From NCBI RefSeq assembly GCF_000150955.2, contig NC_011669.1, positions 2,176,993 through 2,240,992 on the forward strand: DNA of 64,000 bases. Direction: 5' to 3'. Source of the DNA: Phaeodactylum tricornutum CCAP 1055/1 (Eukaryota > Bacillariophyta > Bacillariophyceae > Surirellales > Neidiaceae). The notes under the pieces were generated by a model. That model did no database searches. It had not been told where the DNA came from and saw only the letters and a list, made by a program, of their open reading frames with translations. The translations under genes were made by a program, and so were the position numbers. How positions within the stretch are numbered: position 1 is the stretch's first letter; every line of letters begins with the position of its first letter. Below, piece by piece: positions 29,201 to 38,769 of the stretch.

Positions 29201-31105
29201 TCAACAATGATGGTTCGAGAACTATGTCGTACGCAGATAGGCAAGACTCAACTAGATCACAGTTTCAAGCTTCAACATGGTTTAGGAATCACGGCAGGAG
29301 GCGTGGGACAATTTGACATATCGTCTCTGTTGAGTCAAGCGGACGCTGGTCCTGCCCCGGATCAAACTTCGCCTGATGCGTTCTTGCCTGTTGGTAAACT
29401 TTGGGTCTGGCAAATTCTTTCTGGTGCGTCGGCTCTCGGTGTTGGTCAAATTAGACTCCAGGCGGGACATGAGGAAGTGATTTGTATTCTTATGTCATGC
29501 TTGGACCTTATTCAAGGTTTTGAAAAGTACCAATACATCGGTGGCGAGGGATATGGAAACAGTCTTCCACGGGGTGAAAAGCTATATCACTTGATGAATA
29601 TTTGCCTTCAGACAGAAATTGTCCTTTCCGAAGGTATTATTTTAGCGGCTGCCACAAATTTGTTTGTTGAATATACCCAGAGGAACTGCAATCAGAGCTT
29701 CGTTGCCAACTTTTGCGACGCATGCTTGCTTCATTCGACTGCAAGAAGTCGCCGGGAAGTCAACGAAAAAAAGACAGAAGAAGAGACGAATCTTCTGGCA
29801 TTACTTGATGAGCCGTCGGACACTTTACTCTTGACGAAGGCGTCGATGAGGAGTTTGTCGGACTTTGTCATTGATTTATACGAGTCCTTCGTCGATCATG
29901 GTGCACAGTATCCCTTCTTCACGAAATGTATTCGCACTTTTCTCCTCCCTACTTTTCCAGCAAGAATACGATGCGAATTGCTAGGTCGCTTGCGGGGTCT
30001 ACTACACTTGCTTTCTCTCGAAGGGGACAACATGTCGGAGCTATTATACTTTTACCTATCGGCGAAATCTCCACTTGTTGATGAGTCCTCTCGCGACGAT
30101 CCAGAATTTCTGGATGAGATTACTAGTGCATATGCGATAGGAAGTGGGACTCGCGGAGACGAGGGGTTCGTCTCCATGTTTGCAGTGGCAGCTTTGACAA
30201 AGAGTTTGGCAATATCGCTGGCCTTTCCAAGTAGCGGACAATCAGCCTCGAAGCGGCGAATTCAACGCCTTGAGCATTCTGTGGCGATCAAAGTTCTTCA
30301 AAGCGCTGCTCGCTTTGCGTCGTCACGAAGGACTTGCTCCGCTCTCGTATCTGCTGTCATGCAAGGAGATGCAAATGACGATACATGTAATCTGAATTCG
30401 GAACTGGTTTCAGCACCAATTGACGATGAAAAATGGAACGCAATTATAAGCGTTCTTCGGAATCGATTCGCTGACTCTGTAAAAATTATGTTGAATGAAG
30501 GAACCGAAATTCGTGCCGACATGGATCTGCTTCGCAACTTCAGTGGCTACTTTAACGCTCTGTTGGACGGTTGTTTTGCGGAATCTCGATCGCGGTGTGT
30601 GGAGTTGTTAAGCTTGGACAAGGCAGCTGTGCAAACTCTGATCGATTTTGCCTACGATACAAACAGCGTCGATTGGGACGCGGTAGAGGATCTCTCTTTG
30701 CTTGATGAGGCAGCTGACTATCTTCAAATTCACAACGAACAGCTGGATGTTACACTGCAGGCTTTGCATATTGTGCAAGATTGTGTGGAACAAGGGTGGG
30801 TGTCCTTTACCAAGCCACGGCATGTATTGCAACTACCCATCAGTAAAAAGAATCGTGCCTGGCGGCTCTGGGTGTGCTACGTGCTTTGTCTCGAGCTGCT
30901 GCCGCACCCCGAGACACACGTCGACCAGCCAACATTTACTCAAATGCTTCAGAAGATAACCGGCGATGCCGTTGCCCTTCGTCGAGAATTGATCGAATAC
31001 GGGCTGGTGCTGAGAGAAGGAGACGGATCTTCGTATTGGCGTCCCCATTATAGCGTAAGTAGGCTCCAAGAGTGGATAGCCGGCATTCCACGTCGGGTCA
31101 TATAG
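26294..31105 (+). CDS. RPAP1-like protein with C-terminal BTB and DUF2087-like domains
   Basis: The first ATG in frame (26294, CAACAATGG) gives 1,603 residues in one exon. After a disordered N-terminus, RTISQRDAQGMLQNMTPVEI (about residue 225) followed by LRQALPSSTLAFLQSR matches the RPAP1 N-terminal motif (ENxxxLxxMSxEEIxxxxxxL), found in the RNA polymerase II assembly factor RPAP1. A long helical middle fits the family's HEAT-like body. Unusually, residues about 1393-1494 look like a BTB/POZ fold (SVKIMLNEGTEIRADMDLLR ... LLDEAADYLQIHNEQL), and about 1506-1587 match DUF2087 (LQLPISKKNR ... ALRRELIEYGLVLREGDGSS followed by YWR), a mainly bacterial domain. Domain calls are by eye; the polymerase link is an inference. 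Confidence 0.65.
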   Translation: MANTEGLSDENVESLLRFDSSDHTRDRPRNNPSARLRERMDAPMGERPAATVIRRSTDSGRRPRGRAIVEPTAPTRLSTSAHGLPHADNGNAPSPRAAAASSQYLPQNRHQEQRQPELEQAELNFPVVGSIVERPRNRTPGASSSERTRPSKFAQERHVRAGDATSLNQGFPSLNVPLGTFVKDNHQQRRNATKTTTSIPPTSPLLVESAEVPARTSNSIDELRTISQRDAQGMLQNMTPVEIQSHVQDLRQALPSSTLAFLQSRSKKSPVAKPPTVLAEAKVEHSEPARVTRDDRVLGKEEFSQLLSSISTYEDLDAAYATYVPTELQEKAASTLDQQQDDSFPMACDLLRSTAPRQNLWAARAVYHRLRDDWEAGQFCSLETDRDVVWPYPVVLPVSLRCLLDNSFQRTNGFVLHTYVLQSIYMLLLLRSSREHVLDVTGQYVSSSMVYQECALDDAVPTPPTSAYYRSNQVTPLSVGAHENVAYSTSSSSESATMDGQAFQSDPMWTLLSKMRIVPRLASLLYCPDVPLILLPAKALVSICGILAMIGQRSPGAASAIVQHPTLLSNLVERTCVPFDGESRCNPNVALPTILLLCTLARQSRVAALGISVDAVLLQILSRKAEHESEYRLQRWTVILWRTLLRYGHCLSPLSALVPLAAPHLSLGVSYRFSLASDFASAFATVQRCAWVASLMDENDKRITAEQQTILAHSGAWLASSIRNAIVNVSTQVAVSSIDESTSDWIARLRYGSSCFQLLASFLAIAQDNSTNTEECKSDNLTVLEERDCVSALVSIENSCVMQRILDVSMRSAFVVEFSGNAPFNEEEEACACTFLVEYLKLLESLRERFDVDIDSTETGRNLRLLLERITRLLEDKFLFARLRGEVSEDGAESKKYNRQRRAWLNRCHSGIVKFLVTQHSTLSELSGLACTIIGRLENGDEALAANLLSHDCLFSSQKQQFPRAVSPISTMMVRELCRTQIGKTQLDHSFKLQHGLGITAGGVGQFDISSLLSQADAGPAPDQTSPDAFLPVGKLWVWQILSGASALGVGQIRLQAGHEEVICILMSCLDLIQGFEKYQYIGGEGYGNSLPRGEKLYHLMNICLQTEIVLSEGIILAAATNLFVEYTQRNCNQSFVANFCDACLLHSTARSRREVNEKKTEEETNLLALLDEPSDTLLLTKASMRSLSDFVIDLYESFVDHGAQYPFFTKCIRTFLLPTFPARIRCELLGRLRGLLHLLSLEGDNMSELLYFYLSAKSPLVDESSRDDPEFLDEITSAYAIGSGTRGDEGFVSMFAVAALTKSLAISLAFPSSGQSASKRRIQRLEHSVAIKVLQSAARFASSRRTCSALVSAVMQGDANDDTCNLNSELVSAPIDDEKWNAIISVLRNRFADSVKIMLNEGTEIRADMDLLRNFSGYFNALLDGCFAESRSRCVELLSLDKAAVQTLIDFAYDTNSVDWDAVEDLSLLDEAADYLQIHNEQLDVTLQALHIVQDCVEQGWVSFTKPRHVLQLPISKKNRAWRLWVCYVLCLELLPHPETHVDQPTFTQMLQKITGDAVALRRELIEYGLVLREGDGSSYWRPHYSVSRLQEWIAGIPRRVI

Positions 31106-31356
31106 ATTTGCATGCAAGCCAATACGAGCGACGAAATTCGCAGCTTGTAGTTCTCTTGCCTCCAATGTCTAAAATTCCAACCATATGCCAATTTTAACCC
31201 TAGGCACAGACTATTAATGTGGCACATATTTGAATCTACACGAAACGATCTTCCCTTCATAAAATACACTGATAGTGAACGTGAAGGGTTGCCTATTGTG
31301 TTGCTGGAATACTTCAGATGTGGTGACATGATCTATGGCATAATTTCTACTATAGT

Positions 31357-31797
31357 TTATGCCGTCAACAGACAGGCACCACCTGCTTCCTTAATCTTCT
31401 TCTCAGCCAGCTTGGAGAAATACTTGGCCTTGACAATAACTGGCACATTGATTTGTCCGTTGCCCAAAAGCTTAAAGTATCCCTTCGATACAAGGTCAAT
31501 CACGGGAGCCTTGCCACCGCCGTTCTTGGCGGCTTCATAGACACCTTCACCGGCAATATTGAAAAGCTTATCAATGTTAGCGGTCGGGGTGAAATCCCGG
31601 TTCCGCAGAACGTGAAACTGGCGCATACCGATTTTACCAAAGTAACCCGGGTGATACTTGTCCATCAGGATACGATGGTGATGCTGTCCACCAGCGTTAC
31701 CGCGACCACCAGGATGCTTACGGTGCTTTCCGATACGACCGTGACCAGCGGAGACGTGACCTCGCTTCTTTCGGTTCTTGTGTGCGGCGGTCGGCAT
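31357..31797 (-). CDS. RPL27A: 60S ribosomal protein eL27A (uL15)
   Basis: The 146-residue product is a full-length cytosolic L27a: it contains the family signature [49 protein letters not shown] and the C-terminal [20 protein letters not shown]. It is a component of the large subunit near the exit tunnel. The minus-strand sequence CACTATTTTTAGCAG just before the ATG looks like a 3' splice site, and ACGAAG|GTACGAC at about 32133 is a good donor, so a 5'-UTR intron of roughly 330 nt is likely, as is common for ribosomal protein genes. Confidence 0.97.
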   Translation of the reverse strand: MPTAAHKNRKKRGHVSAGHGRIGKHRKHPGGRGNAGGQHHHRILMDKYHPGYFGKIGMRQFHVLRNRDFTPTANIDKLFNIAGEGVYEAAKNGGGKAPVIDLVSKGYFKLLGNGQINVPVIVKAKYFSKLAEKKIKEAGGACLLTA

Positions 31798-32632
31798 GAT
31801 TTACTGCTAAAAATAGTGAAGGCAGAGTATTGTAAGAAAGGAGCGCGGTACAGTTTTGATAGTGGACGACAACAATAGGAGTACTCCATGTCATCTCATC
31901 TACACTAGAAATACCGACACAAGAGCTCGGACTACACCAGAATTCGATAGATGAATCCAAGAATACAGAAAGCCTTGAATCAGTATAATATACTGGAGAG
32001 CAACGTCGAATCTTCATTCAATAGGGACATCGATCAATCGTTCTCGTTTCTCGAACAACAATTTTGCAAAGATGCTATTGCAGTTCACTTGACGACGACG
32101 TCTAACTAAGGAAAGCATTCATGGTCGTACCTTCGTGATGATCAGTTCCTGTCTTGAGGATGATGTCGTGCTCACAAAGACGAGGCTTCGTCGACAACGT
32201 TTTCGCTTTGGAAAGGGTTTGTTTCGAGTTTCAGAAAAGCGGTAAGTGGTAACTGTAAAGTTCTACGGACGCAGGTCAGGCATGAAATTTGGAATGTAAA
32301 TTTGGGTTTCATTCTGGCATTCACTGCCTCCAACAAGAGCGACGTTATGTACAAAATATAACAAATGAAGGCAATTTGTCCTGAGACATATTTTAGCTCA
32401 CAAGGTATTCACACGAGTTTCATTTATGTTGCTTGCAATTACGTCAGCCGCTGGACAAAGCTAGAGGTAGTAAAACCGCGACCGTGAAGACGAGTCCCCT
32501 CTCTCTGCTCGATCGAGATTCAATGATGGCTCTAAAGAATCACAGTCAACGCAAACAGGTGGAAAGCACAAGCTTGCGTTCGTACAACTCGATACAGCCA
32601 TCCATTCAACCTGATTAGTGATATACTCTGGT
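31798..32632. promoter_or_regulatory. Divergent spacer, RPL27A / CAPAM-like gene
   Basis: This 835-bp spacer lies between divergent genes. On the minus strand it probably contains the 5'-UTR intron and promoter of RPL27A (see that entry); on the plus strand the leader of the cap methyltransferase gene. The few ORFs are short and without recognisable features. Confidence 0.4.
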
Positions 32633-34282
32633 ATGCCAAAAATAACGAAGAAACGCCGGCGGGAACGTAAGGACGTGCTCGCGAATGGATTGTTCAATAT
32701 TCCCGGTCTCACCGGTGAGGCGGACAATTCTTTGGAAACCTGTTTGGCCGAGTTTGGGACGGCAACGGCAGTACCACTTTTCAAGACTGAGAAAACTTCT
32801 CACGAGCCATTGGAGACACATTCACACCAAACACGAAACATCAACGTCACATCAACCGAAATCATCAAGCCAAAAGATCAATCATTCTTTGCTGCCTGTC
32901 CCTCGCATACCAAGGATTTGTCGGACAGGGTTTCAAGATGGAACCGAGAGTTTCGGACATTTGTCGATCAAGGGACTTATACGCCAGGATTACTTCCATC
33001 CTTTGATGTTGAAGTGGCCCGGCATTTCCAGGTCAAAGATTTATCGGTTTATTTGTTGGAGTCATGTCCAGGAATCAAGATTCCTGCTTTCGAACGCTGG
33101 TTAATTGATTCCAAAATTGAAGAGCGCCAGCGGATAGCTTTGAACCAAGAAGAACTCTCGCAGCATAACGACTTGATCCTCAGTCATACAACGCTAGAAT
33201 ATGGCGCTTCGCAGCGCTTAGTTGCAGAGTTAAGCGACGCAGGAGTTTCCCAAGATAGGGCAATCAAGGCGGTTAAAGAGCTCTGTCGACGCACCCAAGC
33301 TGCGATTCCTGAACTTGCATCCCAAACCCGACGCTTCGCGCTGCGCACGCCATTACGCAAAGGCGACCGAATTGATGTGGTAAAGGACAGTCGCGTTTTC
33401 TCGCTAGTCTTCCATCGCAAGAGTTGGAAGAAACCCTTTCGGGTCAAAATCAATGTCTCGCATTACCACAAGTTGAAAACAGCTTTTCTACGTGTCCACA
33501 ATTCGGATCACCAACTGAAACCTATTCTGTTGTATGATCATGGAAAACCGACAAAAGCGATTCATTCGTTTCATTTGATTATTATGTCGCTACTCTTGCG
33601 CTACTCTGCTCTTTCGGGTGGGCAGCTTTTGGTGGACCTCCGGGGAGGGGGCATGCAAGGAGCTGTGCACGACGAAGTCTTCGAAGCGTTGCAGACTTGC
33701 TTTCCAAACGAATCGTTTCTCGAATGCTTCGCATCACCGTTAAATTGCTATGCCGCAAATTTCGGCTCAGCCTTTACCGACATCGATTTTCATTTTGGAT
33801 CGGTTGGCGACTTTTTAGACCAATCAATCTCACACGGCGTCTGTGAAGCGAATCCACCGTTCTCGCCTGGTCTCATGGATACCATGGTAGATCGAATAGA
33901 ATACAATCTGACGTTGGCCGATCAGACGTCTTCCTGTCTGACGTTTGTTGTTATTATTCCGACAGCCTCTACCTCGGAAGATGTCCGTACCGCTAAACGC
34001 TTCGCGACCAAGTCTTTTCAACGCATGCTTGGAAGTGCTGCTTGTCGACTTCATATTTCCTTGGCAGCGCGGGACCACGGCTATATTGAAGGTGCGCAAC
34101 ATTTGCGACCAACGAGGTACAAGGAAAGCAATTTTGATACAAGTGTGATCCTACTACAAAGTTCAGCGGCCAGAAAAGAAAACATCGATGAAAATAATCT
34201 GGAAAAGCGACTACGTTCCGCCTTTACAAGTCGTCACAAAGCTGAGGTTGACACACGCAAGGAACAGGAATTATCGGAATAA
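32633..34282 (+). CDS. PCIF1/CAPAM-family mRNA cap-adenosine N6-methyltransferase
   Basis: The first ATG (32633) gives 549 residues. FLECFASPLNCYAANFGSAF and the downstream HFGSVGDFLD match the conserved core of PCIF1 (ECFASPLNCYF...FGS), and EANPPFSPGLMDTMV near residues 404-419 contains the NPPF catalytic motif of the N6-adenine methyltransferase fold. In animals PCIF1/CAPAM makes m6Am at the first transcribed nucleotide of capped mRNA. The diatom protein has a basic N-terminus (KKRRRERKD) that would serve nuclear import, but I see no N-terminal WW domain, which animals use to bind phosphorylated polymerase II. The 3' end is only 12 bp from that of the convergent POR-like gene. Confidence 0.85.
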   Translation: MPKITKKRRRERKDVLANGLFNIPGLTGEADNSLETCLAEFGTATAVPLFKTEKTSHEPLETHSHQTRNINVTSTEIIKPKDQSFFAACPSHTKDLSDRVSRWNREFRTFVDQGTYTPGLLPSFDVEVARHFQVKDLSVYLLESCPGIKIPAFERWLIDSKIEERQRIALNQEELSQHNDLILSHTTLEYGASQRLVAELSDAGVSQDRAIKAVKELCRRTQAAIPELASQTRRFALRTPLRKGDRIDVVKDSRVFSLVFHRKSWKKPFRVKINVSHYHKLKTAFLRVHNSDHQLKPILLYDHGKPTKAIHSFHLIIMSLLLRYSALSGGQLLVDLRGGGMQGAVHDEVFEALQTCFPNESFLECFASPLNCYAANFGSAFTDIDFHFGSVGDFLDQSISHGVCEANPPFSPGLMDTMVDRIEYNLTLADQTSSCLTFVVIIPTASTSEDVRTAKRFATKSFQRMLGSAACRLHISLAARDHGYIEGAQHLRPTRYKESNFDTSVILLQSSAARKENIDENNLEKRLRSAFTSRHKAEVDTRKEQELSE

Positions 34283-34294
34283 CATTGGAAGTCG

Positions 34295-35791
34295 CTACAC
34301 TGTAATGCCAAGTAGCTTTTCCGAGAGTTCCCATAGTCGCTTTGCCTTTATATCGTCGAGTGCTTCTTTGCTGGTAGCGCTTACGGTGAATTTGTCGCCG
34401 TATGCCTTGTCACCATATTTTGACGATCCTGGGTCACTCGTATAGTACTGCCCACGACTAGATATACTCGTCATGTAGGCCAAACAGCCACCTCCCCACT
34501 CGGGTGTTTCTCCAACCTTGAACAAATCGGTGGCCGCAAAGTCAAATAACTACGTCAGGAGCACAAAGAGAGACCAAAAGTCAGTTGAATCAAGATTGAA
34601 ATCTAGCACAATCTACAACTTGAGAGCGGTCGCGTCGTACCTTGGTGAAGACAGGATTTTGATCGCGAAAGAAGTTTGTACCCACAATGAGGCCTGGATT
34701 GAAGCAGTTTGCCGACACGTTTTTCGTATTATCATTCTGTAGAAGTCGTCGCTGTAACTCTCGCGTAAACAGAACGTTGCAAAGCTACTCAAAGATTGGA
34801 AATTAGAAAGTCAGTCAGAGCAGATACGCGTCTGTAGACCAGAGGGCACTTCCACAATCCATCCATACCTTGCTATCTTTGTAGGCCTTGTCAGGGTTGA
34901 ACGAACCACCATCAATCATGGTGCAGGCTCGTCCATCCGTTTCGAGACCCTGCAAGGCTCCAAGAGTGGCGGGCGTACCCTGAGCTCCACCAGGGCTTTC
35001 TGGATCGTGTACGCCGCTGGCGGTAACGACAATACGCGCATCGGTTTGGAGCATGGGCAAGAGTAGATGGTTGAGATAAAAATGACCGAAATGATTGGTA
35101 CCAACTAGAAAAGCATTTACAGAAGGTTAGTGAAGTGTCGATCGGCAATCTCAGAGGACGCAGCCAAGTCCACGTTTGACTCACCTGTGAGTTCAAACCC
35201 ATCCGCTGTCCTTGCTACGTCTTTAGCGGCTGTATTTCGAGCAAGCCCAGCGTTGAGACAGACCGTATCTAGCTTGGACTGGCTGCCGATCAACTTGGGT
35301 AGATCTGTGGCAAAGGCTTGCATCGACCTGGTATCGGCTAAGTCGCATTCGGCCGGGATCAACTGTCCAGGTTTGTCTCGGAGCAACTCTGCCGTATCCC
35401 GAGCTTTTTGAAGCGTTCGGCACGCCAGTACAATCCGGAGTCCTTGATCGGCGAGACGTTTACAGGCTTCCAGACCGATTCCCGAATTGGCGCCCGTGAC
35501 AACAATTGTCCTGGGCGACGCGAGCGGCTCCACGGCCCGAACCGGCAACGGCTGTCCCAAGATCCATCCCGACAGTGCAATCCCGCTCGCTTCTATCAGT
35601 AGACGGCGTCGGTCTGTGATGATTGGTTGCACCGTGGGAACGTCTACGTCTCCCACGCTACGGTGTGCCTCGATACGACTACTGGTCGGATCACGAATCA
35701 TGAGTCTCACCGCTTTTCCTCGTGTTGAGAACGCGACGCTGGGCAATACCAGTGCGCACACGAAAACCAGCGATAGAAGATGCATTGTCAT
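34295..35791 (-). CDS. POR-like short-chain dehydrogenase with predicted Tat lumen signal, four exons
   Basis: Exons 35791-35185, 35104-34869, 34784-34641 and 34549-34295 join (donors GTGAGT, GTATGG, GTACGA; acceptors TAG) to give 413 residues. The core has the nucleotide loop TGANSGIG, NAGLA, and AYKDSKLCNVL, which is the protochlorophyllide oxidoreductase (LPOR) version of the YxxxK motif; NHFGHFYLNHLLLPML is also LPOR-like. The leader has a signal peptide ending SVAFS (plastid motif) and then RRRLLIEASGIALSGWILG, a twin-arginine-type segment, implying passage into or across the thylakoid membrane. Canonical LPOR is stromal, so a different redox substrate is possible. Family assignment is firm; reaction and topology are inferred. 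Confidence 0.8.
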
Positions 35792-36114
35792 TCCGACGAT
35801 TCGCGTTGTTTCTATTCAATACCGGCTCCTGTAGCGGCAGAAACAAGCAGACTATTCAATTTGTGGAATGGATGACATGTGTTGTGAAATGGTTTGCGCC
35901 GATCTTTCTAGTTTCGAGATTATCGGGCGTAGATGACCTCACTTTCGTGACTCTTCAATCTTTCTGAAAGGAGGGACTCAGACTTCGACTCATCTTCCCA
36001 TGGGTGCCAGTCCCGAAACGAAACTCTTTGATGGACCCACATCGTTGCTAAATTAGACGCACAACAGCGATCTACACACATATTTCTTCCTCTTTTCTTT
36101 GGACCTTTCGTAGA
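35792..36114. promoter_or_regulatory. Divergent spacer, POR-like / PTPMT1-like
   Basis: This 323-bp spacer must hold both promoters. No palindromic site, TGACWGTGA motif or ORF of interest was found in it. Confidence 0.35.
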
Positions 36115-37044
36115 ATGACGAAATCTTCGCAGTCATCGGGTGATGCGAGACAGGGCTCTTCTCCGCTGAGGCCTGATTCTCCCTGGCGTGCCGCGGGCCC
36201 GGAAGACGGCGACCCACATCCAAAGCGTCCCCGAGCGACGCCTTGGGAAACCTTTCAGACGGTGGCGCTCGCAGCGTTGCCGACCTGGACGAAAGCCTGT
36301 CTACAAACGGTCCTCGGAGCAACGGTGGTATTGTACGTATTGAATCAAAAGCACCTGCTTCCCAAGCCGCTGTCTGCCGTGGTGAGCCAAACCCTCTTTT
36401 GGCCGACCCTCCCTATTACGGTGGGGCGTCGGATGGGCGCTTGGACAACCGTAGTCGACGATACCGTCATGATTGGTGGAGCTCCCTTTGGTTTTGCTAA
36501 GATTCCTGAACGACTCTACGAGCAGTACAATGTACGTTTGGATTTGTGTGATGAACAAGGGATACTATCCACCATGTAGTTGATCTACGGCAGTGGCCGT
36601 TTAGTGCCTTTACAGCTGCTGATTGATGCTGTTGCTGCTTTATCGTGATAGGTGCGGGGTGTCATCAACTTGTGTGAAGAATACCAGGGACCAGAGAAAA
36701 GCTACCGTCGACTCGGAATGATTCATTTGCGACTTCCCACTGTGGATCATTTCGAACCGTCGCTGTTGGATTTGCAAAAGGCCGTCCAGTTCATCCAAAA
36801 GTACAGGGACACCGGATCGCGCGTATACGTCCACTGCCGTGCTGGACACGGCCGCTCCGCGGCCGCTGTCTTGGCGTATCTGATCGAACAGAATCCTGAC
36901 GCAGATCTACAAGAACTCAACGAATACCTATGCTCGCTGCGCGACGTACGACCAACGCTCTGGACACAGAATAACATTCGGCAGTTTCAACGCATGCTCC
37001 GACGCAACCTGGACGCTCTTTTGAAAGACTCGCCGAAGGACTAA
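36115..37044 (+). CDS. Dual-specificity phosphatase, PTPMT1-like, two exons
   Basis: Exons 36115-36531 and 36652-37044 join in phase 0 (GTACGT...GATAG) to give 269 residues. The junction restores NVRGVINLCEEYQGP, the sequence after the first strand of PTPMT1-type phosphatases, and VHCRAGHGRS at about 199-208 is the CX5R catalytic loop (Cys nucleophile, Arg). PTPMT1 dephosphorylates phosphatidylglycerophosphate in the mitochondrial inner membrane on the way to cardiolipin; the plant relatives are similar. The N-terminal half contains a hydrophobic stretch (LGATVVLYVLN) that could be a membrane anchor. A role in phosphatidylglycerol synthesis is inferred from the family. Confidence 0.85.
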
Positions 37045-37290
37045 TTGTAGAGAACCACTTGTGTAGATGCTGGCTATGGATATTAAATTGTAGAGGATAA
37101 GAAAGCCCATACCCCGCACGGCATATCCCACCAATCATACAAATACGATGAACTTCCATTATTCCACGTCCTCAAGTCATAAATAGAACTTTAATCGTTT
37201 TCTTTGCCAATTACGGATTTTCTTTAGGCAACGAAATCCGAGATGTGTGCGCATTCAACACCGATCGGGCGTGAGTGGGAAGGGGGTTGT

Positions 37291-38769
37291 CTACTTAAAA
37301 AGCGCAGAAATGCTCTTCTTGGCATGAATATTGAAGATAGCCTGCGCCAGGAGAGGTGCTACACTGAGCTGAGTCAACTTGTCGTTGGCTTCTCTCTGAG
37401 GCGAAGTGGGGATGGTATTCAGTATGACGACCTCCTCCAACTTGGAATTCGCAATACGGTCGTTGCCAGGACCACTAAGTAGACCGTGGCTGGCAAAGGC
37501 AAAGACACGTCGGGCGCCGTTCGCGACGAGAACGTCCGCAGCCTTGCAGAGAGTTCCAGCAGTGTCGATCATGTCATCGACAATAATACAATCGCAGTCC
37601 TTGACGTCTCCGACCAGATCCATCTGGTCGACGGATCCCGCGCGAGCACGTTGTTTCACAATCATAGCGAGACCTAGGTCCTGCATGTCGTACTTTTGCT
37701 CGAGGCCTTCTTTAAACTTTTTGGCGCGGTAGACACCGCCAGCGTCCGGACTGACGACTACCGGACTGTGGAGGTCCTTGCAACCGAAATAATCGAGACC
37801 CACAATGCCGCCATCGAGATTATCGACAGGAACACGGGGTCCGAAGAATCCCTGGATCTGTCCGCAATGCAGATCGACCGCAATGACTCTATCGACACCC
37901 ATGGACTCCATCAAACGAGCCACGTCGGCGGCGGAAATGGGAACACGCGCCTGAAGGGACACTTTCAAATTGAGAAACGTCTAGCCAGGTCACTTTGGGT
38001 TCCAACTGTAGTACCCAATACTCACCTGCATTTTGCGATCCTGTCGTGCATAACCGTAGTAGGGAATCACTACAGTAATCCGCCGGGCACTGGCGCGTCG
38101 GAGTGTCGACACCATCAGCAACAATTCCATGACGTTGTCGTTCACCGGAGGTCCCGTTGGTTGCACAATATAAACATCTTTGCCGCGCACGTTCTCGTGA
38201 ATGACAACGTTGACTTCACCGTCGGCGAAGCGGCCGACCGTGGCCTTGCCGAGACCAATACCGAGATGGCGGGTGACTTCTAGGGCCAGCGACATGTTGC
38301 CGTTGCCACTAAAAACCTTCAAACCGCCAGCGTGTTGTTTGGCCTTGCGTGTCGCTTCTTCCAATCGAACTTCTGCCGCCGTCATTTCCATCGCAGTGGT
38401 GGGCGTTGTGGATACCTTCGAGGTCGCGTCCGTGTCCACTTCCGTAGAAGCACTGGTGGCTTGAACGGCAGCGAGAGTTTCCGACTCACCTTCTGCCCTT
38501 TCCCGCGTACGAGCGACCTTGGCGTAGGAAGTCACGGGTTCCTGGACGTTCTTCACGACGTGTTGGGTCGTATCTTCGGCAGCCGGTGTTGGCGAGGCGT
38601 CACAGAGAGCCAAGGCGACGGTTCCGGCACCCATAAGACTGGCACCGGCGGCGAGCCAGGCCGCTCGAAACGTCGACGACGACACCGTCGGTTCCTCACG
38701 ATGCACGTTCGACGCCGAAGTCGACAGCACCCGCACGGCCCGGAGATTTGCCGTCCGCGACGTGTGCAC
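37291..38769 (-). CDS. Ribose-phosphate pyrophosphokinase (PRPP synthetase), organelle-targeted
   Basis: Exons 38769-38026 and 37950-37291 join in phase 0 (CAG|GTGAG...TTCAG|GCG). The catalytic part shows [46 protein letters not shown] and the PRPP-binding [14 protein letters not shown], so it is a classical class I enzyme making PRPP from ribose-5-phosphate and ATP. About 150 N-terminal residues, rich in Arg/Ser/Ala with a hydrophobic patch, suggest a mitochondrial or other organellar presequence. The frame opens with GTG right after a TAG. A tiny upstream exon (ATGGACCGC, 38833-38825) followed by GTACTG and an acceptor CGTAG at 38775-38773 would supply an ATG through a 52-nt intron; this is tentative. 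Confidence 0.85.
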
